Source of the DNA: Guillardia theta CCMP2712
Taxonomy: Eukaryota > Cryptophyceae > Pyrenomonadales > Geminigeraceae
Direction: 5' to 3'
Length of the DNA stretch: 30,316 nt
Assembly: GCF_000315625.1 (NCBI RefSeq)
Contig: NW_005434606.1
Span: forward strand, 391,692 to 422,007
Numbering within the stretch: position 1 is the stretch's first letter; each line of letters opens with the position of its first letter. Of the stretch, positions 1 to 9,757 are shown piece by piece. Made by a program: the position numbers and the translations under genes. The notes under the pieces are model-generated. The model ran no database searches, was not told the origin of the DNA, and saw nothing but the letters and a program-made list of their open reading frames with translations.

Positions 1-70
1 TCCTCCCCCTCCCACCTTTTTTTTCCATCCTTCCTCTTTCCTCCCCCCCCCCCCCCCTTTCCTTCCCTTC
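1..70. repeat. Pyrimidine-rich tract with poly-C run
   Basis: The left edge is almost pure C/T on the plus strand and includes a long uninterrupted C run at about 43-57. It lies just downstream of the last visible GH5 exon on the minus strand, so it is either 3' flank or the start of another intron of that gene. Confidence 0.8.
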
Positions 71-1133
71 CTAGTTGCGGCCACACCCTCCTTCATCCTC
101 AACCTGAGGATACTGGAAGTAAGGAAGGAAGATAATGGTGGGAGCAGACGACTCTATTGCAACAGGTCAAACTTGTTCCTCCCCACTCCCTCCTTCACCT
201 GGATCATGGCAGAAGGAGAAAACAAACCTCCTGCTCTTGACTTCAAACCTCAACTCCTTCGGCTCCCCCGCCGTCCTCATCGGGTATGGTCGGATCACCG
301 CAGGCAGTGCCCGTCCTCCCGAGAACACGTCTTGCTGGTCGTAATGCTGCAGTACCAGCGGTGAGAGGGAGGGGGAGGGGGAGGAAGAGGAAGAGAGGGA
401 AAATGAACTTCAAAGATGATAGAAAATAACAGGGGGGGCTGAAGTTGATGATGGAGACGGAGATGTCAATAGACAGGTTGATGACTGTTATTGATAACGA
501 TGACGATGACGAAATCAACAACTATGTTGACGATGGTGGTGGTGATGGTGATGGTGGTGATGGTGGTGGTGGTGGTGGTGAAATTTGTGGCGGTGGTGAT
601 AATTGTGATGATGACAAGATGTTGGTGATGGTGTTGGTGACAGAGGAAGAGGCAACGATGACAACGATTTCAACATATAACAAACACAAAACAACAGCAA
701 AACACCTGATCAGCGCAGTAGACAGACAGGTCCTCCCCGTTCCACCCATCCCCGTATCGGTTGCAGTTATCAGGCGTGTAGTTCCAGATCGTGGCGTGCA
801 CCAGCGCTTCCTCCACAGCGCGCAGGGACGAGTCCATGGCTGAGATCTGCAGGTTAAAGTCGTTTGTCCTGAAACTCTCCCCGTCGTTCATGTTGAAGGG
901 GATCCCGATCTCTCCGATGATAGTCGGGCAGCCTCTCCTCCTTATCCCCCTCGCGATCTTCTTCAGGGCCTTGAGTTTCGCTGCGTTCTCCTGCGCCACC
1001 CGCTCCTTCCCCAGCACGATCGGGGGCTTGTAAGGGTTGACCTTCTCCTCGAAGTGTGCCAGCCCTACCCACGAGCGGAAAGACTTGGCGACCAAGGGCA
1101 CGACGTCATACCAATGAGGAGCCCAGATAATTC

Positions 1134-1231
<98 letters not shown>

Positions 1232-2667
1232 TCCACCCCCTCGCTCCTCTGCGAGAACCTGGGGCAGTGCTCAGCAGTGGGGTCCTCGAAGTCTGTGTCC
1301 CTGTCGATGAAGATGAAACTCCCAGGAGAAGCCTTCCTGATCGCCGTCATGAATCTCCTCAGGAAGGGAACGAAGTAGTCCCCCATCGCGTTAACCTTCC
1401 TCCCCCTCACCTCCTGGAAGTAGTGCGGCTTCAGCAGCACAGCCTCTCCCCGCTCGTCCACGTCCCACACGCCATGCTGCTTCCAGACGCACTCCCTGCC
1501 CTCCCTCCATGCCCTGACCCTCCCAGCATTCAGCGTCTTCTTCCCGTTCCACACGTAGGAGGGGTAGTAGTAATCCACAGCAAGCGCCTTTCCTTCCCCA
1601 AGCTGGAACGACTCGAACCACGAGGCGCACCACCCGTGCTTGAGGTACGCCGACTTCCTCCTCACGTCCTCCCACCCGATCATCCCTAAGTTTGGCTCGT
1701 TGAGGGTATCGAAGCCCAGCACGTTGGGCTCGTCCCTCAGGGTCTCGGCAAGCGCCACCATGGCTCGGATGTAGTGCTCCTGCAGCCAGTCCTGGATGTT
1801 CTTCCCCTCCACCGTGAGCAGGGGCGCGAAGTCCCGCCCCCCGAAGAAGAGAGTGAACATGGTCCCTGCCGCCAGCCGCATGTGGTTGGGGATCCACATC
1901 ATGCTCGGCAGCGGATCCCCGTGGTGCTGGTGCGTGAACGCTGCACCACTCTCATGCAGCCTGCTCACCTCGAACCCTGCCGCGTCAAGGGTCCAGGCAG
2001 GGGCCCCGTCTCCTCCCGTCCACCTGGACCACACGTCCTGGTGGGGGTCCACAAACACGGAGATCCCATGCTGGCCCGCCTTCCTGATCACATCCCGCAC
2101 ATACGTCAGGTACTCCCGGTCGTAGACCCCTGGACCCTCGTGCTCAACCGCCTCCCAGGTCACCAGGAAGCGCAGGAACGTCAGGCCCCAGCACGCGAGC
2201 CGCTCCAGGTGCTCATCCGCCTCCTCGAGCGGGAAAGGCCGCCCGACAAACGTGATGCCCTTCCTCTCCAGCCCGCTGGCATCGTTGGTCCGCAGCCCTA
2301 CCGGCATCTTCGAGGAGCCGCCGAGGTTCACTCCTCGCAGCAGCACGCGCCGATTTTCTGAATCCTTGAGCCACTCGCCATCGATCCTTAGCTCTCCCTT
2401 GACAGGCTGGGAAGGAGAGGACAGGCCTTCTCCCCTCTTCTTCCTCCCATATCCTTCCTTTGGGTAGGACTCTTGGAAAGTTGGCACGACAAACCAGAGC
2501 ATGAAGGAGCTCGAGCCGGTTATGAAGGCAGTCAGCCAAGACAGCAAGCCGAGATCGAAACTAAGGAAGAACATGGCGGTGCTTGCGAGAAGGCAAGACA
2601 TGATGTACTCCGGGTGAAACCTTGATAGGATCCACCCGATCCCACTGGCGAGCCATGCTAGGATCAT
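71..2667 (-). CDS. GH5 endoglycoceramidase / steryl-glucosidase-like hydrolase, membrane-anchored
   Basis: Exons 706-2667, 199-346 and 71-153; introns 347-705 and 154-198 (45 nt, phase 1). The model gives about 730 residues from ATG 2667. The family hydrolyses beta-glycosidic bonds in glycosphingolipids or steryl glucosides. Visible GH5 marks: VLLRGVNLGG near the domain start, DPHQDVWSRW, DTLNEPNLG with the acid/base Glu at 324, IGEIGIPF with the nucleophile Glu at 586, IWNYTPDN, then in exon 2 GGRALPAVIRPYP, typical of the endoglycoceramidase-type C-terminal region. Residues 1-65 hold two or three hydrophobic stretches, so membrane anchoring is likely. Residues 480-511 are 16 Gln-Glu pairs inserted between the catalytic residues. 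The 3' end is uncertain: exon 3 reads IFLPYFQYP, as the family does, then stops at 71-73, but a possible donor at 103/102 could send it out of the window. Substrate is inferred. Confidence 0.92.
505..660. repeat. GAT/GGT trinucleotide repeat in GH5 intron 1
   Basis: Imperfect GAT, GGT and GAC triplets run through this stretch on the plus strand. It lies inside the 359-nt first intron of the GH5 gene (347-705). The acidic or His-rich products it could encode in other frames are artefacts of the repeat. Confidence 0.8.
1135..1230. repeat. Hexanucleotide repeat (CTCCTG)16, coding for poly-(Gln-Glu)
   Basis: Sixteen perfect copies of CTCCTG on the plus strand read as CAGGAG on the coding minus strand, giving alternating Gln-Glu at residues 480-511 of the GH5 protein. 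The copies are uniform, which suggests recent expansion. The same hexamer is repeated in a UBR intron at about 17630-17697. Confidence 0.95.
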
Positions 2668-4173
2668 CGTGCTCGCTTCGTCGTCCTCTTCCTCGCTCCT
2701 CGACCTTCCCCGTTGCCACGACTAGTCGCCCTACAATATTGACCCTGCAATCGGGGCTCATATATGTAATTATATGGGCTCGTAAAAGAATATTTCATGG
2801 TAGTATTATAAAACTATTTACAATATATTATTTTTGTAAAGCAGCGCCCATACGTGGCTGATACTTTATGTGAGTGATCGATGGATTCTATCAGTACTGA
2901 AATATCACAACTTATTTATATACTAAAATTTATTTCTATGTAGTTTTAGTCAACATTGAACTCTCACTAGCTGTATGAGAGTACAGGTTTTGGATCAGGG
3001 GTCCCGGTTTGCTGAGTGGTACATGGGTGGGGTAGGGTTTCTATGCTGGTAGGGGTGGTCTCAAGGGGGCTGATGACCCTCGCTTTTGCGTGTGAGTAGG
3101 GGTGGGGGTGAAATACGGGGGGTTGTGAGGGAGGATGGGGTGGAAAGCTGTCGTCGATTCACTAGGTGGACTTTGACTGTGAGTTTTCAAATCTAAGCGA
3201 ACAGATTCAACTAATTTCACTACCCACATGTGCAATAAGGGAAGAATGGTGCTATTAGGGAGGGGTAGTGATTGAAGAATATTCGATAAGGTCAAAATTG
3301 GGAATGGCGATGGCGCGGTGCGGAGAGTAGGGAGCGGAGGAACAGGGAGACAGGGAGGTAGAGCAGCTGTGGAGAGGCAAAAGAAGGATGAAATCAGTGA
3401 TGATGGAGTCGGTTCCGTGATCAGAACGAGCAGCAGGACGAGCCGTAGGACGAAGATTGCCATCAACGTAGCGCTTTGCTTCGGGGGCATAACTATGCGA
3501 CGGCATGCAGAGTGTATGGCGGTGGAGAGGGGCTGAGGTCAGGGTGAGAGGGAAGTAGATGTTCGGAGAGTTGAACCATGTGCATGGCAAAAGCTGTGAT
3601 TGGGATGAGGAGAGGAGCAGGGGAAGGTGCAAGGCATCTGTCTCGTCGACTCGCTAGCAAGCATAAAGCAAGCGAGGGGAGCCAACAAGGAAAGAAGGAT
3701 GAATCATGGGGGGAGGGATGCAATCAATGTATGTAGGAAACACAAGTCTCATGAATCTTGGGCTTGAAGGAGCGTCTCGAACCTGTGTATTTGGCGCAGG
3801 ACGTAGAGGTCTTATCGATATCTATGGATAGATCGCTCAGTATCGTGTGTTGTTTGGAGAAGAGAAGAAGATATTTTCTACAACAGATGACAAAATCAAT
3901 GGTTGTAATGACCATCAAAGACGCAGTTAGTGATTTGAAAGGAGACGGACAGGATGACTTTTGGTGACGTTTCTGACTCATAGCAATCTTTGCAGGGAAT
4001 AGTTGAGAGGCATCTCCTCAACTTCTTTCACACTTCGAGTTTGCACGAAAGGACGTCAATATTGGACTGGAGAGATCGGCTCAGAGGCTGCTTGATACAA
4101 GAGCAGTTGTGATCCAGGCTTCGACTCTGTTGCACATCACCGGGGCCAGGCTTCCGGAGCGGGCTCGTCACAG
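2668..4173. other. Intergenic region between divergent GH5 and kinase genes
   Basis: About 1.5 kb with no well-supported gene. It is AT-rich at 2760-2960, then has a G-rich segment with GGGGTA/GGGTGGGG words at about 2990-3150. A minus-strand reading frame at 3041-3490 is listed separately with low confidence. A weak TATA-like stretch (ATATATGAG on the minus strand, near 2758-2766) lies about 95 bp upstream of the GH5 start. I see no exon that joins convincingly to the kinase gene before 4174. Confidence 0.6.
3041..3490 (-). CDS. Doubtful small ORF with hydrophobic N-terminus
   Basis: An open frame of 149 codons. Its first 30 residues look like a signal peptide or membrane anchor (MAIFVLRLVLLLVLITEP). 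The rest is Pro/Ser/Thr/Leu-rich low-complexity sequence, and its 3' part runs through the G-rich GGGTA-type tract. No family is recognised, and the composition could come from the repeat alone. It might be the first exon of a small membrane protein whose real splice site lies before the tract. Confidence 0.2.
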   Translation of the reverse strand: MPPKQSATLMAIFVLRLVLLLVLITEPTPSSLISSFFCLSTAALPPCLPVPPLPTLRTAPSPFPILTLSNILQSLPLPNSTILPLLHMWVVKLVESVRLDLKTHSQSPPSESTTAFHPILPHNPPYFTPTPTHTQKRGSSAPLRPPLPA

Positions 4174-6410
4174 ATGAACTTTGGCAGCTCACCCCCGGCA
4201 AGACCGCTCGTGAACTTGACATTTCCGGATAGGAAAGATGATCCAAGGAGGTCTTCAGGTTGTTTCTTTTTCTGTGCTTGAAAATATCCTGTGGAATGAT
4301 GATGTGTGTAAACAGAAAAGATACAGCATATAGAAACGGGTGCTGGTCTTGCATACAATGGCAAAGTCATCTACAAGATGGGGCTGTTGGGGAAGGAGAG
4401 CAAGAGCTTGTTGAAAAGGCGATGGCAAACTAGGCAAGATCAAACATTCAAAGTGGAGTTGTCTCTTATACTGTCAGCAGGTGGGTTGCACTAACGGATG
4501 GGTTTCTCTTCTATTGGAAAGACGAAGCAGATTTCCGTATGGGCAGAATTCACAAGGGCTCAGTCGATCTTCGAGATTGCTCTCTCGCTACGGCTGAACA
4601 GCACACCAACAGACCTTTCACATTTGGAATTTTCCACACAAAGAGAAGGTGGGTGGAAAAATGGTGGGATGGCGGGCTTCTGACTCGTGTATGCACGAAC
4701 AGGGATTACTTCTTCGATGTGGGGAGTGAACAAGAGATGGTGGATTGGGTTCAGAGCATAGAAAACGTTCTAGGGGTGGGGCAGAACAGCGTCAACTTGC
4801 AAGATTTTGAACTTCTTACGATGGTGCCATCACGATGTTACTTTTGATTTGTTGAGTGCGTGCAGGTGGGCAAGGGATCATACGGGAGGGTCATTCAAGT
4901 TCGTAAAATCGATTCAGGGAAGATTTACGCGTTGAAAGTGCTCAACAAAGACGACCTGGTCAACACCAATCAGGTCCAGTCAACCAAGACTGAGAGGAGA
5001 GTCCTGGAAGTCATCAACCATCCTTTCATAGTCAAATTGCACTTTGCATTCCAGAGCAATGATAAGCTGGTAAGAAAACATTTGTTACCATCGCTTCTGA
5101 AATTTGATCGATTGCGATCCAGTGTCTGGTGATGGACTTTATCAATGGGGGGGAGCTATTCACGTATATCAATCGTGAGAAGAGATTCAGTGAAGAGAGG
5201 GCAAGATTCTACGCGGCTGAAATCATTCTTGCTCTGGAATATCTGCATGAGATGGACATCATCTACCGGGACCTGAAGGTTCTTTCGCTGATGCCTGTAG
5301 GGTTTTCTGACAATTTCTACAGCCTGAGAACATCTTGCTGGACTGCAATGGTCACATCAGGCTCACGGACTTCGGACTGTCCAAGGATGCGATGAACGGG
5401 AAGACGTACACGATGGTCGGCTCGCCGTACTACATGGCTCCTGAAATCATACTCAAGCTCGGCCACGGGCAGGCAGTCGACTGGTGGAGTCTCGGGATTC
5501 TCATCTACGAGATGCTGTTTGGCCTGCCCCCTTTTTACAACCGTAACACCAGGATGGCATATGAGAAGCTCCTGACCAAGGAGCTGGAATTTCCTCTTAA
5601 AGTGTCGGATGAAGCATGCGATCTCCTGCGGGGCCTGCTGCACAAGGACCCTTCGAAGCGGCTGGGGAGCATCGTGTCGGAGCAGGAGAAGAGCCACGAT
5701 GGCGTGTCGCAGATTAAGACCCACCCATGGTTCGTATGTGTTGACTTCGACAAGGTTCTCAACATGGAGGTGGAAGCTCCTTTCCGTCCGCGCGTGAAGA
5801 ACATGATGGACGTCAGCAACTTTGCCGTTCACTTCACATCACAGTCCTTCGACGTCTCCCAGGACAGCAGCGAGAGGCGGCGAGGTTCCAGCTACGAAAA
5901 GCACAGCGAGTTTCACGGCTTCCACTATGTTGCGCCTGTTGCCAAGGCGATCACGCGACAGGGACAAGGTGGAGTGAGCTCGGAGGTGGAGGAGCAGGGA
6001 TCTGCTAGCCCGGTTGTGGATGAAGCCAGGCAAGGGCTAGAGGGAGACCCGACTGGGGAGCTTGCGATACAGGCGACGGAGTTCCTGCAGCACTGCAACT
6101 GGGACATGGAGCGAGTCGTGCAGACTCTCTGTGCTGCGATGCTTAACAGGGAAGAGATGGACCACTTTTTCGAGCCCTCTCAAGCTGCTGCCAGCTCCAC
6201 CACGGCACATGGGCACCAGACCACGCTCGCGAAGCTCGACGAGTTCAGGCAGGCGCTTGACAAGCGTCTCAACTTTGTCTCAGGCGCCGGGAGGTGAGAC
6301 TTGGAAGTTTGCGTTCGGATCCAGCACACTGATTGTTTCACAGCAGCAGGTCTGAGCTCGGCTCCCGCTCCGAGAGGGGTAGCGTCGAGGATGACTTCGC
6401 CCAGTTCTGA
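4174..6410 (+). CDS. PH-domain AGC serine/threonine kinase (Akt/S6K-like)
   Basis: Exons 4174-4258, 4316-4433, 4481-4648, 4703-4823, 4866-5069, 5123-5278, 5323-6293 and 6350-6410 join in frame to 627 residues. A PH domain (about 43-157) should bind phosphoinositides: KRRW, the strand GFLFYW, and a C-terminal helix [13 protein letters not shown]. The kinase domain starts with the glycine loop GKGSYGRV (166-173), then Lys188, alpha-C Glu207, YRDLK with catalytic Asp282, DFG at 300-302 and APE ending at 325. Thr314 sits at the PDK1-site position (KTYTMVGSP). The AGC tail follows, with FRPRVKN and a hydrophobic motif FHGFHY at 481-486 where the usual Ser/Thr is His485. About 110 residues then follow, holding an amphipathic helix that could be UBA-like (weak), and the chain ends in acidic VEDDFAQF. 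Intron 2 (4434-4480) has a GC donor. The start is the first ATG after an in-frame stop; an upstream exon is possible. Confidence 0.94.
4434..4480 (+). other. GC-AG intron inside the PH domain of the kinase gene
   Basis: The donor reads AG|GCAAGA and the acceptor CAGCAG|GT, length 47 nt, phase 2. Splicing joins KRRWQT to [12 protein letters not shown], the expected first two PH strands. The tandem CAGCAG acceptor would allow inclusion or loss of one residue. No GT donor in range gives the same frame. Confidence 0.8.
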
Positions 6411-6449
6411 CGCCTTTTGTCGAGTCGTGTAATTATTCTTTGTTAGATA

Positions 6450-6532
6450 GTCAAACTAGTCAAGCCGGTAACGTAGGGTTTGTTGAAGCCCTCTAGAGAG
6501 GTCAAACTAGTCAAGCCGGTAACGTAGGGTTT
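6450..6532 (+). repeat. 32-bp direct repeat, period 51, downstream of the kinase gene
   Basis: The 32-bp unit starting GTCAAACTAGTCAAGCCGG occurs identically at 6450-6481 and 6501-6532, and GAAGCCCT follows both copies after a short variable spacer. It lies 40 bp past the kinase stop codon, in the presumed 3' UTR. Confidence 0.95.
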
Positions 6533-6605
6533 GAAGCCCTAGGTCATTTCTACTCCTCCTCTTCTCCCTCTCCTTTCTACCTTGTTTCTCAGATCCCTCT
6601 CCCGT

Positions 6606-6611
6606 AATAAA
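6606..6611 (+). promoter_or_regulatory. Candidate polyadenylation signal AATAAA
   Basis: AATAAA lies about 195 bp after the kinase stop codon and before the convergent small gene, a plausible place for transcript cleavage. The hexamer alone is weak evidence in a protist. Confidence 0.3.
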
Positions 6612-6773
6612 GCAAACGAACTTGTTTCATTCACTCCATGGTAATTCTTTCTTCACAAGACTATCTAAACACATAACTGAGAACATCGACCTGCCTCGAC
6701 CTCCGTGGCAAGTCGGAAAATCATAAAACAGGGACTGAGGGCCTCCGGCTGTCGGCAGGCATATCGAAGCTAT

Positions 6774-7425
6774 TTACTTCACGACGACAGTTCCTCCCAC
6801 TGACGAACGCTTGTCCGTTTCACCGACGTGGCTGTCCGAGCCTGATCCGTGAGACTTTAGGTACCCCGACTTCCTAGACAGGCAGTCGTCCCCTCCTGAT
6901 ACTGAGGGATGGTTGCCTGCGCAGCGTTAGCATGGTGTAGCCCCGAAAGAGCACCATACCTGAAAGATGCGACCTTAGACGACGAGTTCTCATCTGCTCT
7001 GGTGTGAGCTTCTCTTGCGCCTGAGCTGGTTTTGCTGTGAAACAATAAATGAGTTTCTCCATCGCAATAGAAGAGGACGACAGAGCATCCACAACGAACA
7101 ATCGGAACGAGCAAGCAACATCGCCGGCACAGATGCTTTGTTTTCTCACGGGATTGAGCAGCAAGAAAATGCATCAAGGAAGCACATGAGAATACGAGCT
7201 CGTGCGAAGCAGAATTCAGGGGCTGTGATGTCATTTCCATCAAACAGCTCACAGACACTGCTCTTTCGAAGCAGAGGGACCAGATTACGGAACACACAAA
7301 TGGAGAACAGTGAAGAAGGAAAGAGCGCGAAAGAAAAGAACAGGGAGCCTACCGTAGGCCATAGAGTAGAGGACAGCAGATACAGCAACGACTCCTCCTC
7401 CTGCGAGCGCCATACGACCAGCCAT
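6774..7425 (-). CDS. Small single-pass membrane protein, unknown function
   Basis: Exons 7353-7425, 6960-7034 and 6774-6916 have introns 7035-7352 (318 nt) and 6917-6959 (43 nt), both phase 1 and both GT-AG. They join to a 96-residue protein. Residues 5-24 form a Gly/Ala/Val-rich hydrophobic segment (LAGGGVVAVSAVLYSMAY), either a signal anchor or one membrane span. A charged helical part follows (EKLTPEQMRTRRLRSHLSG), then a Ser/Gly-rich tail ending VVVK. I do not recognise the family; the size and layout resemble small mitochondrial or plastid inner-membrane subunits, which is only a guess. The first intron is long for this window and contains further open sequence, so an extra or alternative exon is possible. 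The gene converges on the kinase gene. Confidence 0.55.
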
Positions 7426-7439
7426 GATGTCAAGGTTGG

Positions 7440-9420
7440 CAGAAGAGGATCGCGACGAGCTTTTAAGAGGAGCCTAAGCTCCCCCAGGGGAGGGGGGTGG
7501 GGTTATGTGGGTATTTCGGAGGGGTGAATGCATCCAAAGCTGATTCCAAAAGTAGGTACGGGTGGGTGAATGTTGGGAAAAGGGGGGTATCTATCAGAAG
7601 ATCGGTTGAAAGGACGGGTGCAAAATCCTTGTAGGTACCTTTTGAGGGGTAGGAAAGTCTAGGAGGTCCTTTTGCAGGGGTATGTGTTAGTATGCTCACT
7701 ATCTCCTGATGGTGGGGTGATTTTTTGAGGGGTAATTCGAAAGGGGTACTATCTTCACCGGGGTAGGTTGGCCAGGAACAAAACCAATGGTAGGTGTGGA
7801 TCAGTCAAATATAGGGGTACTCATGATATTCCATAAAAATTCGATTAAAAGTGGGGTAGGTTCACAATATCACCGGTAGTCGACGATGATGAATAAAAAA
7901 GGGGGGTATGTTGAATTTTAGAGAGAGCAGTCGGTGGGGTACTTCTAGTATTTGGTGGGTCAAGTATTCAAAACTTTATGTTGTTTGGTAATTTGGTGGG
8001 TAATTTGATAGGAAATAGAGGGGTAGATTGGTTATTCTCTTCATAGAGGGTCTAATAATATGGATAGGTACTATGAAAGGGGGTACTTGTGTAGTACAAG
8101 GTGACACTGCTCAAGCAAGGTGGTACCCCCCCTTGATGATCAAATAGTTCTGTACCCCACCACTTCGATGACAGTAAATCGAGGGGGTTGGGGTTGCATT
8201 GTTTATCTCAGAGGGTCCTGAACGTTGAGGTAGTCTAAGGTAGGTAGGGGTGATATAATGAGGAGGGGTCTATTTCTATTTCTAGGTAGTGTACGATCAG
8301 GTTTCGTATTCGATGTTCGTGAGTTGGTGGGTAGTTTACCCCCCTGTTGAAACTTGTTTCTCACAAGGGTTGGTATGTCATGGGGGGTGGGGGGTGGAGG
8401 AAGTCCAACGGTGGGTACTTCTTTGATCATAGTCTGGTACGGTGGGGATGACCCGCAAGGGTCCCAACTTGTAGCTCTCTTTAAAAGCAATTGTAAATAT
8501 CGTCCCTCACATTGTTCCATGCAGGGGTGGTATTTCATACCGTGGGGTGGGTATTTTAGGAGGGTTGCATCTCAGAGTAGGGTGGGGTAATCTCGGAGGA
8601 GGTAGGGGTTGTCGCAGGTAGAAGGAAAAAAGAACTTCGGCAAGAAGGGGAATCATTAGCCGTCAAGTGGGTGGGTGATAAAGGGGAGCAATCGGGGTTA
8701 AATTCAAGGGTGGTGGGTCCTGGGTATTCATTACAATTGGTGGGAGTCGATTTGGATTGAGGGTAGGGTACAGGTGATCAGGATGGTACCTCGCATCAGC
8801 AGGGGTGGAGTTTTGGCCTAGTGGCACTGCAGTTATCTAGAGAACGATTCTCTAAGTATTGTGATAGCATAGAAGAGGAGAGGGGCTCTGTTCGCGTTGA
8901 AGGACATCAGCATATCATGGTACACATGGGTGTAGGGTCTTCCGCGGTTTCGATGGGTGGTATAGGTGTAGTGCTTTGAGAAGGGGGTACCTTGGCACGG
9001 AATGGGGGTACCACCTAGACAAACAGTTTCCAACAAATCTGATCCATGGGAGGTGGGATATGGATGGGTCATGTGTGGGGTAGGGTGGGTGACCAAGCTT
9101 GTTGCAGGCCCCATGCCCACCCCCATGTCTGGCGATTCAATTTGCTCTTTTAATATATATTTAAACGCTTGTCACCGGTCCCTTTGACTTCCTACGTATG
9201 GGAACTGGTGGGTCTTGGGATACGACCGGTCCTGAGGAAAGATTTGGGGGCTCATCAAGCTCAGAGTGGGGGCCGAGGCAGCAACACGCGTGGTGGGAGG
9301 GGTACTTGTGGGCAAGACGAAAGGAGGGTAGTAGTACACTAGAGACGTAGTGGTAGTATTGACTGTCGAAAGGGGGGTTGCCGGAACTTCTCAGGGGTGG
9401 TATTAAAAACTTTTATGTTT
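7440..9420 (+). repeat. Long G-rich tract of degenerate GGGGTA / GGTGGGTA words
   Basis: For almost 2 kb the plus strand is studded with short words such as GGGGTA, GGGGGTA, GGTGGGTA and GGGGTAGG, spaced some 20-50 bases apart in otherwise unremarkable sequence; about twenty lie in 7480-8160 alone. The tract is strongly G-over-C biased except for a short flipped piece at about 8122-8162 (TACCCCCC, TACCCCAC). No exon structure or family motif is visible. It lies between the divergent small membrane-protein gene and coiled-coil gene. The words are not regular enough to be a telomere. Confidence 0.75.
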
Positions 9421-9757
9421 AAATATTTTTAAATGTGCAAGATGTGCCTCCCGCAGGTCCACCCTACCCCCTCCACATGACCACCCCGAATCCCTCCTTT
9501 ATATACCGCCGGAGGTCGCAAACCTCTTGATTCGCAAATACGACCTTCCCCCCCATGTCCTCTGCAGGACCCACCGGTCCGGTCATTTTGAAAATAACTT
9601 AAATGGAAACCGCTTTTTTTTTTTAATCCAATGAGAAAAGCCTATACCACAAAATCCGCCTCAACTTAAAACTAGCAAAAGGAAAAGGCAGCAAATACCT
9701 CAAGGGGATACTCAGTACCCCCTCGCCCGTCACTCACCGTGCCGTCACCCGTACAGA
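9421..9757. other. Gene-free spacer
   Basis: AT-rich patches and C-rich patches alternate, including a T run at about 9614-9625. I see no gene, RNA or regular repeat here. Confidence 0.6.

Noticed and set aside
445-843. Plus-strand acidic/Gly-rich frame, with His-rich frames on the other strand
   Set aside because: Produced by the GAT/GGT triplet repeat in GH5 intron 1; no family motif or splice support.
1054-1689. Plus-strand frame with a long poly-Leu stretch
   Set aside because: It is the antisense of the GH5 exon; the poly-Leu is the CTCCTG repeat read in another frame.
7440-9420. Telomere or subtelomeric array
   Set aside because: Words are degenerate and irregularly spaced, and single-copy genes lie on both sides; not a regular telomeric array.
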